Below are positions 17,523-25,861 of a stretch of DNA of 38,842 nt, piece by piece (positions within the stretch are counted from its first letter, which is position 1; every line of letters starts with the position of its first letter). Origin of the DNA: Mucilaginibacter sp. (GTDB lineage Bacteria; Bacteroidota; Bacteroidia; Sphingobacteriales; Sphingobacteriaceae); assembly GCF_028287845.1 (NCBI RefSeq), contig NZ_JAQBOW010000038.1, positions 1-38,842 on the forward strand. The letters run 5' to 3'. The notes under the pieces are model-generated. The model did no database searches and was not told the origin of the DNA. It saw only the letters and a program-made list of their open reading frames with translations. Made by a program: the position numbers and the translations under genes.

Positions 17523-18146
17523 ATGAAGAAATACATATCCAAATTTCATTATTTAACCCAGGATCTGCCTAACCGCAGCCATGTTGAACAGGCACAAATA
17601 GCCTGTAGTGCCGGTGCAAACTGGCTGCAATATCGCTGCTTAACCAAAGCTGATGATGAACTGATTGAAGAAATAAATCAAATTGCCGAAATATGCGATG
17701 AATGGGGCACAACGCTTATTTTAACCAATCATTACCATTTATTGGATAGGGTTGATGCGCAAGGTGTACATATTGAAGATTTTGATGCCGACCTTTCTAT
17801 TATTCGCGAACATATTGGAGAGGATAAAACATTAGGCGCATCGGCAACAAATATTGAACGATTATTGGCAGTACAAGCCACCGGGGTTGTAGATTATTGC
17901 GGATATGGCCCATTTGCGCATACCGATACCAAACCCAATAATAAGCCGCTGCTGGGCTTTGAGGGCTATCGCGAATTGCAAAAACAGCTTATTGATATAC
18001 CTGTAATAGCCGTGGGCGGCATTGGGCTAACAGATGTTGAGCCATTATTGCAAACCGGCATTTATGGCATCGCGGTATCTGCGGCAATAAACTTAGCCCC
18101 TGACCCCGGTAGGGCTGTGAAGGACTTTTATCAAAAAATATATTAA
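17523..18146 (+). CDS. Thiamine phosphate synthase-like protein (ThiE/TenI fold), diverged
   Basis: 207-residue TIM barrel of the ThiE/TenI family. ThiE joins the pyrimidine and thiazole halves into thiamine phosphate. Visible motifs are QYR (36-38), GVHIEDFD (81-88), the phosphate-region YGPFAHTDTK (128-137) and IAVGGIG (162-168). Two expected features are absent: the Lys that usually follows QxRxK is Leu40, and the magnesium-ligand segment LINDD reads LTNHY (N69, H70). It may be a diverged Bacteroidota ThiE, a TenI-like tautomerase or an inactive paralogue. The TPK-like gene starts 103 nt downstream, supporting a thiamine link. No thiC, thiG or thiD is in the window. Confidence 0.75.
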   Translation: MKKYISKFHYLTQDLPNRSHVEQAQIACSAGANWLQYRCLTKADDELIEEINQIAEICDEWGTTLILTNHYHLLDRVDAQGVHIEDFDADLSIIREHIGEDKTLGASATNIERLLAVQATGVVDYCGYGPFAHTDTKPNNKPLLGFEGYRELQKQLIDIPVIAVGGIGLTDVEPLLQTGIYGIAVSAAINLAPDPGRAVKDFYQKIY

Positions 18147-18249
18147 TACCTTTGTCTGAATTAATGATTAATACGGTTTTGATTAGCGTGATTAATTATT
18201 AACACGATCACTAATTACTAATCTCCAATTAACTAATCTCTAAATCTCC

Positions 18250-18819
18250 ATGTCATCCCACCATATCATTCGCGAAAAACAGGAACCGGCCCTATTGGTA
18301 TTGGGCCTGGATAGCTTTGATGACGAACAATTGGGCCAATTGTTAGAATGGAGCCCCACTTTAATAGTAACTCCATTAATTGCCGAAAAACTAAACTCGT
18401 ACGGTATTAAAATAGATTGGGTAATAACCGATGAAATAGACGAGGCCCTGCAATCAGATATAAATTTGTTGCCTTTGGGTGACCATACAATAATCGCGTC
18501 GGCCTTAAACTATTTAATTGCACAAGGCTATCCGGCTGTTAATATTGTAGCGGATGAATTTGATCTGAATGATTATCTGCCTTTCGCAGATAAAATTAAT
18601 CTGGTAATATTTTATGATCAGCAAAAAATATACGCGGTTAACCCGGGCTTTAGTAAATGGAAACCGGCAGGCGAAGGTATTAGGCTTTTACAACACCCTG
18701 CAAACATTAAAACAAGCGGATTACAAAAAATAAGTAATGACAATTTTAAAACCATGGCAGATGGTTTTTTTGAGCTGCATTTTGATAATTCTTGTATATT
18801 TATTGCCGAAGCGTTGTAA
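18250..18819 (+). CDS. Thiamine pyrophosphokinase-like protein, diverged
   Basis: 189 residues resembling thiamine pyrophosphokinase, which makes TPP from thiamine and ATP. The family pattern is partly visible: a Rossmann-like start (ALLVLGLD), then LNSYGIKIDWVITDEIDEA (about 48-66) at the place of the usual G-I-x-P-D-x-x-x-G-D-x-D-S, and a beta-sandwich C-terminal half (about 130-189). The second acidic loop (DxxxTDxxxA) that usually follows is not found. The position after the ThiE-like gene and near the TPP operon supports the assignment. It could be a functional lineage-specific TPK or a protein that binds but no longer phosphorylates thiamine. Confidence 0.6.
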   Translation: MSSHHIIREKQEPALLVLGLDSFDDEQLGQLLEWSPTLIVTPLIAEKLNSYGIKIDWVITDEIDEALQSDINLLPLGDHTIIASALNYLIAQGYPAVNIVADEFDLNDYLPFADKINLVIFYDQQKIYAVNPGFSKWKPAGEGIRLLQHPANIKTSGLQKISNDNFKTMADGFFELHFDNSCIFIAEAL

Positions 18820-18967
18820 CTTTTCGCCTATCAAATACGTCTACGTACTGAATACTTGAACTAAGGCAATAACGTTATTATTATAAGGATTAAACCGTTA
18901 ATACTTTTTACAGTCCAAATCACCAATAATCGGCACGATTTAATGACAATCCATTTATAACCAAACC

Positions 18968-19993
18968 ATGAAAAAGACATACATAAAATTAACTGGTATT
19001 GCTTTTAGCGCAGTATTGTGCATTATCCTTACTATACCGGCTATGGCACAAAGAGGCGGCGATCATAGCGACGGAACTAGCGGTGGTTCAGCTCCGGCTC
19101 CTGCAGCGCCTGTTCAAGCTCAACCGCAGCCACAACGCAGCAATCCGCAGCCACAAGTACAGCAACAGCGCAGCAACAATGCAAACGTAGCTCCGCAACA
19201 ACGCAATAGCGGCCAGCCGCAAAGAAGCACAAACAGCCTTGGCTCTACGCCATCTGCGCCACGCGGTGCCACCCATCAGCAGAGCATGAGCTTTTCACCA
19301 GCCAATCCACGCAGCACCAATGGAGCCTACGCCCCACGCCGTTATTCTGGATTGGGCCAAAGGGGACCCAATACTTATAGTCCTCGTACCGGCTACCGTA
19401 GTTACCCGGGCCTGGCTTATGGGCACAACTATATAACAGTGAGGCCAAGAGGATTTTATTACCAAAACCGCGGGTATTACGGAACTTATTACCGGCCGCA
19501 ATTAGGTGTAAGATTAAATGTGTTGCCTTTTGGCTACTACCCGTTCTATTTTGGCGCCGACCAATATTTTTACAGTGATGGCTTATACTATCGCCAGGAA
19601 AACAATGATTATACCGTGGTTGAACCACCGGTTGGTGCCGTAATAAACCAATTACCGGCAAAAGCGCAGGCAATAGCCATAAACGGCATGCAATATTATG
19701 AGTTGAATGGCGTGTATTACCAACCCATTACTAAAGATGATGGTACATTAGTTTACCAAATAGCAGGTAAAGACGGCGAATTAAATACAGACAATAATGG
19801 TAATGCACAGGATGACCTGCCACAAGTTGGCGATCTGGTTGATACACTGCCACAAGGTTGTAAAATGTTAAAGCTAAACGGGCAAAAATATTATGTATCA
19901 GAAGAAGGGTACTATTTCCAGGATGCCGTTGATACCAATGGCGATAAAGTTTTTAAAATTGTAGGCACACCAAATGATGCGCCGGGGAATTAA
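18968..19993 (+). CDS. Secreted DUF6515-family protein
   Basis: 341 residues with signal peptide (MKKTYIKLTGIAFSAVLCI..., cut near AMAQ). Residues 28-165 are low-complexity, rich in Pro, Gln, Ser and Arg (PQPQVQQQRSN). A Tyr/Phe/Gly-rich region follows (RLNVLPFGYYPFYFGADQYF), then two related modules: VINQLPAKAQAIAINGMQYY...GVYY (about 228-250) and LVDTLPQGCKMLKLNGQKYY...GYYF (about 290-320). This matches the DUF6515 family of exported proteins in Bacteroidota. Function is unknown; a cell-surface or matrix role is only a guess. Confidence 0.8.
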   Translation: MKKTYIKLTGIAFSAVLCIILTIPAMAQRGGDHSDGTSGGSAPAPAAPVQAQPQPQRSNPQPQVQQQRSNNANVAPQQRNSGQPQRSTNSLGSTPSAPRGATHQQSMSFSPANPRSTNGAYAPRRYSGLGQRGPNTYSPRTGYRSYPGLAYGHNYITVRPRGFYYQNRGYYGTYYRPQLGVRLNVLPFGYYPFYFGADQYFYSDGLYYRQENNDYTVVEPPVGAVINQLPAKAQAIAINGMQYYELNGVYYQPITKDDGTLVYQIAGKDGELNTDNNGNAQDDLPQVGDLVDTLPQGCKMLKLNGQKYYVSEEGYYFQDAVDTNGDKVFKIVGTPNDAPGN

Positions 19994-20015
19994 TAGGTAG
20001 TCTGTATAAAATACT

Positions 20016-20050
20016 AAAGGGTGAGGGCCAATAGCTTTCACCCTTTTTTT
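20016..20050 (+). terminator. Rho-independent terminator after the DUF6515 gene
   Basis: AAAGGGTGA (20016-20024) pairs with TCACCCTTT (20038-20046) around a short loop, running into seven T residues. Confidence 0.8.
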
Positions 20051-20098
20051 GTATAAAGGTTAATGTTTTAAATTTAAAACAATGGTTTAAAAACGCTT

Positions 20099-20106
20099 TA
20101 TATTTG
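20099..20106 (+). promoter_or_regulatory. Bacteroidota-type -7 element for modABC
   Basis: TATATTTG matches TAnnTTTG and ends 17 nt before the modA ATG. No strong -33 TTTG is seen at the expected distance. Confidence 0.45.
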
Positions 20107-20123
20107 TATGATAAAATTAAAAC

Positions 20124-20891
20124 ATGAAACTCAACATATTTTATTTTAAAAGAACAGGCATATTATTATTTACCTGTATGTTATTTTCAGTATCCAGCTA
20201 TGCTCAAGGTTTAAAAGTAGCCGCGGCCGCCAACCTGCAATCTATTATAGAAGTACTTCAAAAAGATTTTAAACAAAGAACTGGTATAGAGATAGAACCT
20301 ATTGTTGGCTCGTCGGGCAAACTGGTAGCGCAGATAAAGAACGGTGCTCCATTTGATGTTTTTTTATCGGCTGATATGAGTTTCCCCCAAGAATTATATA
20401 AAGAAGGATTTAGCGCCAAAGTCCCTGTTGTTTATGCCTATGGCAGCTTAATAATTTGCAGCAGTCAGAATATAGGTTTCCAGAACTGGGAGCGCATGCT
20501 GCTAACTCCCCGCATAAAAAAAATCGCGATAGCTAACCCTGCAGTCGCGCCTTATGGTTTAGCTGCCGAAGAATTGTTAAAGAAAAACGGCATACTGGAA
20601 AACGTTAAAAGCAAAATGGTTTACGGCGAAAGCATCTCGCAGATAAATACCTATATCACTACCGGTGTGGTCGAAGTGGGTTTCACCACCCAGGCATTAG
20701 TAAAAGACCCGGCCAATAAAACACCGCTTTTCTGGAAAGTGATAAACCCTAAAAGCTACACACCAATCCAACAAGGTATCGTAATCTTGAAACACGGCGA
20801 AAAAAACCCCGATGCCGAAAAATTTTACCAATATATTTTAAGTGCCCCCGCTAAGCGTATATTTGAAAAATACGGTTATCGTATTCAATAA
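20124..20891 (+). CDS. modA: Molybdate ABC transporter, substrate-binding protein
   Basis: 255 residues; signal peptide ends near SSYAQ. The mature protein starts LKVAAAANLQ, the hallmark ModA start. Oxyanion-binding segments follow: GSSGKLVAQIKNGAPFDVFLSADM (in two motifs, GSSGKL and GAPFDVFLSAD), IANPAVAPYGLAAEE, and TTGVVEVGFTTQ. It captures molybdate or tungstate in the periplasm and delivers it to ModB. It is first in a three-gene operon (13 nt to modB). The likely user in the window is the molybdenum hydroxylase at 26638-29240. Confidence 0.95.
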   Translation: MKLNIFYFKRTGILLFTCMLFSVSSYAQGLKVAAAANLQSIIEVLQKDFKQRTGIEIEPIVGSSGKLVAQIKNGAPFDVFLSADMSFPQELYKEGFSAKVPVVYAYGSLIICSSQNIGFQNWERMLLTPRIKKIAIANPAVAPYGLAAEELLKKNGILENVKSKMVYGESISQINTYITTGVVEVGFTTQALVKDPANKTPLFWKVINPKSYTPIQQGIVILKHGEKNPDAEKFYQYILSAPAKRIFEKYGYRIQ

Positions 20892-20904
20892 TTAATCCCG
20901 GCGG

Positions 20905-21576
20905 ATGGACCTTTCACCAATTTGGCTTACATTAAAGTTGGCAGCAATTACCACGCTGTTACTATTGATAGTGGGTTTACCGGTTGCGTGGTGGTTATCA
21001 AAGGGCCGCTCATTTTTTAAAACTATTATTGAGGCCGTTATTACTATGCCGCTGGTATTGCCGCCATCGGTATTAGGGTTTTATTTGTTGCTGGCTTTTA
21101 GTCCGCAGCATGGCTTGGGTAAATGGTTGCAAAATACGTTCGATATCCAATTTGTTTTTTCCTTTCAGGGATTGGTATTGGCCTCTTTTATTTACAGCAT
21201 GCCATTTATGGTGGGGCCCATTAAATCGGCGCTGCAACAATTACCGGCATCATTAGCCCAGGCATCCTATACCCTGGGTAAAACCAAGTGGCAAACCTTT
21301 AAAAGCATATTAATACCAAATATCAAACCATCCTTATTAACAGCTATTGTGCTAACGTTCGCTCATACATTAGGTGAGTTTGGTGTAGTATTGATGATAG
21401 GTGGCAACATTCCCCGTGTTACCCGTGTAGCCTCAATTGCCGTATATGATTCTGTTGAGCGGATGGATTATGCTGCCGCCAATACTTACTCATTGATACT
21501 GTTTTGTATAACGTTTGTAATGGTAATAGGCTTGTTTATTTTTAATAAGTACCAGGCAAAATCTCCGCTAGAATGA
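20905..21576 (+). CDS. modB: Molybdate ABC transporter permease
   Basis: 223 residues with about five membrane segments, forming the homodimeric inner-membrane channel. The N-terminal MDLSPIWLTLKLAAITTLLLL is typical of ModB, and the EAA-type coupling loop is SYTLGKTKWQTFKSILIPNI (about 125-144), followed by THTLGEFG-like AHTLGEFGVVLMIGGNIP. It overlaps modC by four bases (ATGA), showing translational coupling. Confidence 0.95.
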   Translation: MDLSPIWLTLKLAAITTLLLLIVGLPVAWWLSKGRSFFKTIIEAVITMPLVLPPSVLGFYLLLAFSPQHGLGKWLQNTFDIQFVFSFQGLVLASFIYSMPFMVGPIKSALQQLPASLAQASYTLGKTKWQTFKSILIPNIKPSLLTAIVLTFAHTLGEFGVVLMIGGNIPRVTRVASIAVYDSVERMDYAAANTYSLILFCITFVMVIGLFIFNKYQAKSPLE

Positions 21577-22202
21577 TAGACATAGCAATAGAGAAAAGAC
21601 TAAAAGTTTATCATGGCCGGCAAATATTGAAAATAGACCGCCGGTTTGCCGATGGAAGCATTACCAAAATATATGGCCCTTCCGGAGCAGGAAAAACCAC
21701 CTTTTTAAAAATAATAGCCGGATTGATCTCGCCCGAAAAAGGCAGGATAACAGTTGATAATACTACCTGGTTAGATACCAACATAAACATCAACCTATCG
21801 CCCCAAAAAAGAAAAACAGGCTTTGTTTTCCAGGATTATGCCCTGTTTCCAAACATGACGGTTATTGAGCATTTAGCATACGCTACGAACCATAAGGATT
21901 GGATAACGCGGCTATTAATTTTAGGTAAGCTGGATACCCTGACCAATCATAAACCCGTGCACCTATCAGGCGGGCAACAGCAGCGTTTAGCTATTTTGCG
22001 CGCGCTTGCTATCAAACCTAAATTGTTATTGATGGATGAGCCTTTTTCCGCATTAGATCCGGAGATGAAAACCGAATTAATACAGGAATTAAAAGTTGTG
22101 TTTAAAGAGCTAAACATAACAGTTTTAATAGTGAGCCATAACCCTGCGGAGTTGGATGGGCTGGTTGACGGAGAGTTGTATATAAGCGACTTCTCGCTTT
22201 AA
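21573..22202 (+). CDS. modC: Molybdate ABC transporter ATP-binding protein (short form)
   Basis: 209-residue ABC ATPase powering ModB. Walker A GPSGAGKTT (35-43), Q-loop FQDYALFPN (about 86-94), signature LSGGQQQR (131-138), Walker B LLLMDEP (151-157) and switch His189 (VSHN) are all present. It ends right after the ATPase core and lacks the C-terminal TOBE/Mop molybdate-sensing domain of full-length ModC (about 350 residues in Escherichia coli). Short forms occur in other Bacteroidota. The start overlaps modB by four bases. Confidence 0.94.
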   Translation: MIDIAIEKRLKVYHGRQILKIDRRFADGSITKIYGPSGAGKTTFLKIIAGLISPEKGRITVDNTTWLDTNININLSPQKRKTGFVFQDYALFPNMTVIEHLAYATNHKDWITRLLILGKLDTLTNHKPVHLSGGQQQRLAILRALAIKPKLLLMDEPFSALDPEMKTELIQELKVVFKELNITVLIVSHNPAELDGLVDGELYISDFSL

Positions 22203-22424
22203 GCTATGCTCAGAACCCACCCCGGCGGCCTGTGCTTAGTTTGAGGTTTTTCGCTAACGCTCAAGAAATCCGTTTGATTTATAATAGCAATGATATTGAA
22301 TCTGTTAATTAACGTTAAAAACCCTTATAAAGGCGTTAATTTCATCTAATCTTCAGATTGTCCCTTTACTATTGTTTGGAGATAATTACAAAAATCCCGT
22401 TAATTTTTATTTTTTTAAACCCCG

Positions 22425-23357
22425 ATGCCAGATCAGCAAATTTTTAAAAGGGCCTGCAAGTTAATGGGTAACCGTTTTGAGTTGAGCGTGGTTGCTGATA
22501 ATGAAATATGGGCCAATGAGAAAATTGATTTGGGAGTTGATGAAATAAAAAGAATAGAACGGTTATTGACCACTTTTAGCGACGATAGCGAAACCAATTG
22601 GATTAACCAAAATGCCGGTATACAGCCTGTGGCAGTAAGCCGGGAAACATTTGATCTTATTAAACGATCTATCAGGATATCTGAAGTAACCCGTGGTGCA
22701 TTTGATATTACTTATGGGTCTGTGGATAAACAACTATGGAACTTTGATCAAAAAATGACCGCATTGCCGGATAAAGCTACTGCAAAAAAAATGGTGCGCC
22801 TTATTAACTTCAGAAACGTTGTGCTTGACGACGAAAACTGCACGGTTTTTTTGCGGGAAAAAGGAATGAGGATAGGGTTTGGGGGGATAGGTAAAGGTTA
22901 TGCCGCCGAGCGGGCAAAACAAATTATGAAACAAGGCGGTGTGAGTAGTGGGGTGGTAAACGCGTCGGGCGATTTGAACGCCTGGGGTGTACAGCCAAAC
23001 GGCCAAAAGTGGACCATCGGCATTGCAAATCCGGATTCTTCACATGAAATATTTTCGTATATGGACATCACTGATATGGCTGTTGCCACATCAGGTAATT
23101 ATGAAAAATTTATTATGGTGGATGGTAAAAAATATTCGCACACCATTAGCCCGCTTACAGGCTTGCCCGTTACCGGTATTAAAAGCGTAACCATTATTAC
23201 AACTAATGCAGAAGTTGCTGATGCTATGACAACTCCGGTAATGATTATGGGTATTAATACCGGGTTAAATATGATAAACCAAATGAAAAGTATTGAAGCA
23301 GTCATAATTGATGATTACAATAATTTATATACTTCAAAAAATATCAACATTAAATAA
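22425..23357 (+). CDS. apbE: FAD:protein FMN transferase (ApbE)
   Basis: 310 residues. ApbE attaches FMN covalently to Ser or Thr of target proteins from FAD. Motifs are KLMGNRFELSV at the start, IGFGGIGKGYAAERA (about 150-164), NASGDLNAWG (about 179-188), AVATSGNYEKF (about 220-230), HTISPLTGLPV (about 239-249) and the magnesium-loop AEVADAMTTPVMIMG (about 261-275). No signal peptide or lipobox is present at the N-terminus (MPDQQIFKRA), unlike many periplasmic ApbEs, so it may act in the cytoplasm or the start may be misjudged. It is followed at 14 nt by the DUF4266 gene. Confidence 0.93.
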   Translation: MPDQQIFKRACKLMGNRFELSVVADNEIWANEKIDLGVDEIKRIERLLTTFSDDSETNWINQNAGIQPVAVSRETFDLIKRSIRISEVTRGAFDITYGSVDKQLWNFDQKMTALPDKATAKKMVRLINFRNVVLDDENCTVFLREKGMRIGFGGIGKGYAAERAKQIMKQGGVSSGVVNASGDLNAWGVQPNGQKWTIGIANPDSSHEIFSYMDITDMAVATSGNYEKFIMVDGKKYSHTISPLTGLPVTGIKSVTIITTNAEVADAMTTPVMIMGINTGLNMINQMKSIEAVIIDDYNNLYTSKNINIK

Positions 23358-23371
23358 ATCCCCCGATTAAA

Positions 23372-23593
23372 ATGACAAATCAAATTGTAAAACTATTGGC
23401 CTGCTTTTTAATAATGATAAGTTTCTCTTCGTGTGTGCGTTTACGGGAATATCAAAAAAACAGGCTCAATGATTCTGAAATGGCGCTTGGAAACCGTAAG
23501 GCCGAAAAGAATGAGTTAAATTTTCAATCCTATCGTGAAAGTGCTTCTGGCGCAAATGCCGGAAAAACCGGTGGTGGCTGCGGTTGCAATTAA
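23372..23593 (+). CDS. DUF4266 small lipoprotein with Gly/Cys tail
   Basis: 73 residues: a lipoprotein signal with lipobox FSSC (Cys21), then VRLREYQKNRLNDSEMAL and a C-terminal GKTGGGCGCN. The REY..L...M pattern and the Gly-Cys tail identify DUF4266. Residues 56-62 read ESASGAN, close to the ApbE target pattern D-x-x-[S/T]-G-A-[S/T] but with Glu for Asp and Asn at the acceptor position. It lies between apbE and a DUF3570 gene with 14 and 21 nt gaps. The family is known from its co-occurrence with ApbE and DUF3570; function is unknown. Confidence 0.85.
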   Translation: MTNQIVKLLACFLIMISFSSCVRLREYQKNRLNDSEMALGNRKAEKNELNFQSYRESASGANAGKTGGGCGCN

Positions 23594-23614
23594 TTTTATA
23601 CAGAATCAATTTTC

Positions 23615-24928
23615 ATGAAAAAGAAATATTTAACTATTCTTGGTTTCGCACTCATTTGCCGTTTAAATGCCTTTTCACAAAGTAAGGAAGATACCAGCCG
23701 CAATAAAAATCCATTTGCTATACAAATCCCTATTGATGTTGATGATACAGGCAGCTATTACCCTACACAACTAAAGGTTGAAGAAATAAATTTGGTATCA
23801 AGTTATTATAGCCAAAATGGAGATCATTCTGCAGTTACAGGGGGTATCGGAACAGAAAAAGTAACAGATTTTTCAAATGGCCTGGATCTGAAACTCTCCT
23901 GGTATGGGCAGCCTAAACATAAAAACATACTTTCAATTGGTTTGGGTGTTGATCATCATACTTCGGCATCAGCAGCTTTTGTATCTACATCAGGGGCATC
24001 AAAAACCGGCGGATCACGCGTATATCCGTCATTAGACTGGACAATTGAAAATGAAATTAAAGGCACGAGTTTTGGGTTGGGCACTTATTATTCGGGCGAG
24101 TACAATTATAAATCATTAGGCGCTGATGTACACTTCTCAAAAAAGACAAATGATAAAAGTGGCGAATTTGGCATGAAACTACAGGCTTATTTTGATCATG
24201 TTACACTCATTTATCCTTCCGAACTTATTCCGCAATCAACTGTGGTCGTCTCAACCGGGCCTACTTATGTTACTACGGCCAGTGGAAACAGTGTTTTGAG
24301 TGGCAGTGGTAGTTCAACGCCAAGCATTCCAACCAGTCCCAGAAATACTTATACCATATCATTATCTTATTCTCAGATGATAAATTCCAGTTTGCAGGTA
24401 ATGTTCCTAACAGACGGGGTTGCACAAAAAGGATACTTAAGTTTACCTTTTCACCGGGTGTATTTTACAAACAAAAAAGACACTATCGAGAAATTACCAT
24501 CGTCAAGGTTTAAGCTTCCATTAGGGTTAAGGGCTAATTATTTTCTGGGTGACAATATTATTCTCCGATCATATTACCGATACTATATGGATAATTGGGG
24601 CAGCAATTCTAATACAGCCAACCTGGAAATGGTTTATAAAATTACACCTTTCTTTTCAGTTTCACCGTTTTACAGGTATTACAATCAATCGGCTGCCAGA
24701 TATTTTGCCCCTTATGAGGTCCATAACCCCACCGACACTTATTACACCAGTAATTATGAATATGCTAAGTTTAACAGTCAGTTTTTTGGTGTAGGATTTA
24801 GAATAGCGCCGCCAACCGGGGTAATGGGGTGGCAAAATCTTCATGATTTTGAAATCAGGTATGGACATTATTCGCAAAGCACCAGCCTGGTATCTGATGT
24901 GATTTCTGTAGCGCTTGGTTTTAAATAA
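23615..24928 (+). CDS. DUF3570 outer-membrane beta-barrel-like protein
   Basis: 437 residues with signal peptide (MKKKYLTILGFALICRLNAFS, then QS). The rest is beta-rich with aromatic strand ends, such as LSIGLGVDHHTSAS, NYFLGDNIILRSYYRYYMDN and FFSVSPFYRYYNQSA, ending VISVALGFK, as expected of an outer-membrane barrel. Residues 126-129 (SGAS) match the core of ApbE acceptor motifs, but the usual Asp three residues before is Val123. It is third in the apbE cluster. DUF3570 has no assigned biochemical role; a link to a flavinylated redox system is inferred from neighbours. Confidence 0.87.
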   Translation: MKKKYLTILGFALICRLNAFSQSKEDTSRNKNPFAIQIPIDVDDTGSYYPTQLKVEEINLVSSYYSQNGDHSAVTGGIGTEKVTDFSNGLDLKLSWYGQPKHKNILSIGLGVDHHTSASAAFVSTSGASKTGGSRVYPSLDWTIENEIKGTSFGLGTYYSGEYNYKSLGADVHFSKKTNDKSGEFGMKLQAYFDHVTLIYPSELIPQSTVVVSTGPTYVTTASGNSVLSGSGSSTPSIPTSPRNTYTISLSYSQMINSSLQVMFLTDGVAQKGYLSLPFHRVYFTNKKDTIEKLPSSRFKLPLGLRANYFLGDNIILRSYYRYYMDNWGSNSNTANLEMVYKITPFFSVSPFYRYYNQSAARYFAPYEVHNPTDTYYTSNYEYAKFNSQFFGVGFRIAPPTGVMGWQNLHDFEIRYGHYSQSTSLVSDVISVALGFK

Positions 24929-24952
24929 TTAAACATAGTATAAAAATGGCAT

Positions 24953-24976
24953 AAAAAAAGGCGCTGAAACAGCGCC
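24953..24976 (-). terminator. Rho-independent terminator for hsp20
   Basis: Perfect 7-bp stem GGCGCTG (24960-24966) / CAGCGCC (24970-24976) with a 3-nt loop. On the minus strand it runs into seven T residues (24953-24959). On the plus strand no T-run follows, so it mainly serves hsp20. Confidence 0.75.
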
Positions 24977-25002
24977 TCAATTAACAATTGACTGATGAGC
25001 AA

Positions 25003-25443
25003 TTATTTAATCTTGATCTGACGGCTGGGCGTTGTCGCTTCTTTTCTTTTGGCCACATTAATTCTGAGTATACCATCAGTATATTGGGCTTCAATATTTG
25101 CGTCATCCACAGAGTCGGGCAGCGTAAAAGAGCGCACGAATGAGGTATAGATGTATTCGCGTTTATTATATTTTTTGTCATTATCCACTTGCTCGTTTTG
25201 TTTTTCGGCCGATATGGTCAGCATATTCCTGTTCAGATCCAGCTTAAAATCCTCTTTCTTTAGTCCCGGTGCAGCCAGCTCAATATGATAGTGCCTTTCC
25301 GTTTCCGAAATATTTACGGCCGGCACCCTGGATACCATCCGGTCTGATACAAAAGCGTCGTTAAAAAAGTTTTCAAAAATATCATTAAAGACCGGGCTTA
25401 ACATGCCAGTGTCTTTTCGTTCATTAAATTTTACCAGTGTCAT
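25003..25443 (-). CDS. Hsp20/alpha-crystallin small heat-shock protein
   Basis: 146-residue ATP-independent holdase that binds unfolding proteins. The alpha-crystallin domain covers about 42-135 with typical strands (HYHIELAAPGLKKEDFKLDL, MLTISAEK, the A-x-x-x-n-G-v-L-like AQYTDGILRINV). The N-terminal arm DIFENFFNDAF is the usual oligomerisation region; the C-terminal I-x-I (QIKIK) is present. It is unusual here in having a strong Shine-Dalgarno sequence. A terminator follows closely. Confidence 0.94.
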   Translation of the reverse strand: MTLVKFNERKDTGMLSPVFNDIFENFFNDAFVSDRMVSRVPAVNISETERHYHIELAAPGLKKEDFKLDLNRNMLTISAEKQNEQVDNDKKYNKREYIYTSFVRSFTLPDSVDDANIEAQYTDGILRINVAKRKEATTPSRQIKIK

Positions 25444-25450
25444 AACTTAT

Positions 25451-25458
25451 CCTCCTTT
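25451..25458 (-). promoter_or_regulatory. Strong Shine-Dalgarno and leader hairpin of hsp20
   Basis: Minus strand reads AAAGGAGG seven bases before the start codon, a near-perfect anti-16S match that is rare among the other genes here. A palindrome GCCGGA-ATGC-TCCGGC lies at 25471-25486 in the same leader. Confidence 0.65.
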
Positions 25459-25581
25459 AAAAATCAACAGGCCGGAGCATTCCGGCTATAGGATACAACA
25501 ATCTGCATAAGCACGGGTTTGTCATTTTTTATCTTTTTCAAACCAAATGTTTAAACGCTTGTTTGCTCGGCTTGTTCCCTG

Positions 25582-25842
25582 TTATAACGTTGTCTTCCCT
25601 AATTTAAAGCTGCAATTCCATGAGCAGTTCCTTATCTCGAATAATAGCTCTTCATCCCTATCTGGAAAATGCTGCCTTATGCATTTTTTAATTTCCTGTT
25701 TCACTTTATTATATATTGAACGAAAATCTTTTTCTGCATCCGGCAGGTTAACAATAATGTGTCCGTTAAACACATTCAGCTCCAAATGAGATGAGCATGA
25801 GTTACGAATAAGATCTAGTATGTTTTCCCGAAGTAATTCCAT
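25582..25842 (-). CDS. Hypothetical protein, 86 aa
   Basis: No family recognised. The protein starts MELLRENILDLIRNSCSSHL, has a short beta-like stretch (LELNVFNGHIIVNLPD, about 20-35) and then a charged helical region (KDFRSIYNKVKQEIKKCIRQ, about 38-57). It contains four cysteines (C16, C54, C73, C76) without a clear metal pattern and no signal or membrane segment. It starts 19 nt after the response-regulator stop, so the two are probably co-transcribed, and hsp20 follows 138 nt later. A stress-response connection is only suggested by this position. Confidence 0.65.
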   Translation of the reverse strand: MELLRENILDLIRNSCSSHLELNVFNGHIIVNLPDAEKDFRSIYNKVKQEIKKCIRQHFPDRDEELLFEIRNCSWNCSFKLGKTTL

Positions 25843-25861
25843 TTTAATCAGATAATTATCA

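Noticed and set aside
19245..19673. 142-aa minus-strand ORF
   Set aside because: Antisense to the low-complexity part of the DUF6515 gene; no family features and no start context.
22203..22424. Possible regulatory element between modC and apbE
   Set aside because: Only a weak TTGAG/CTCAA pairing is seen; no recognisable molybdenum-cofactor riboswitch blocks, promoter match or terminator.
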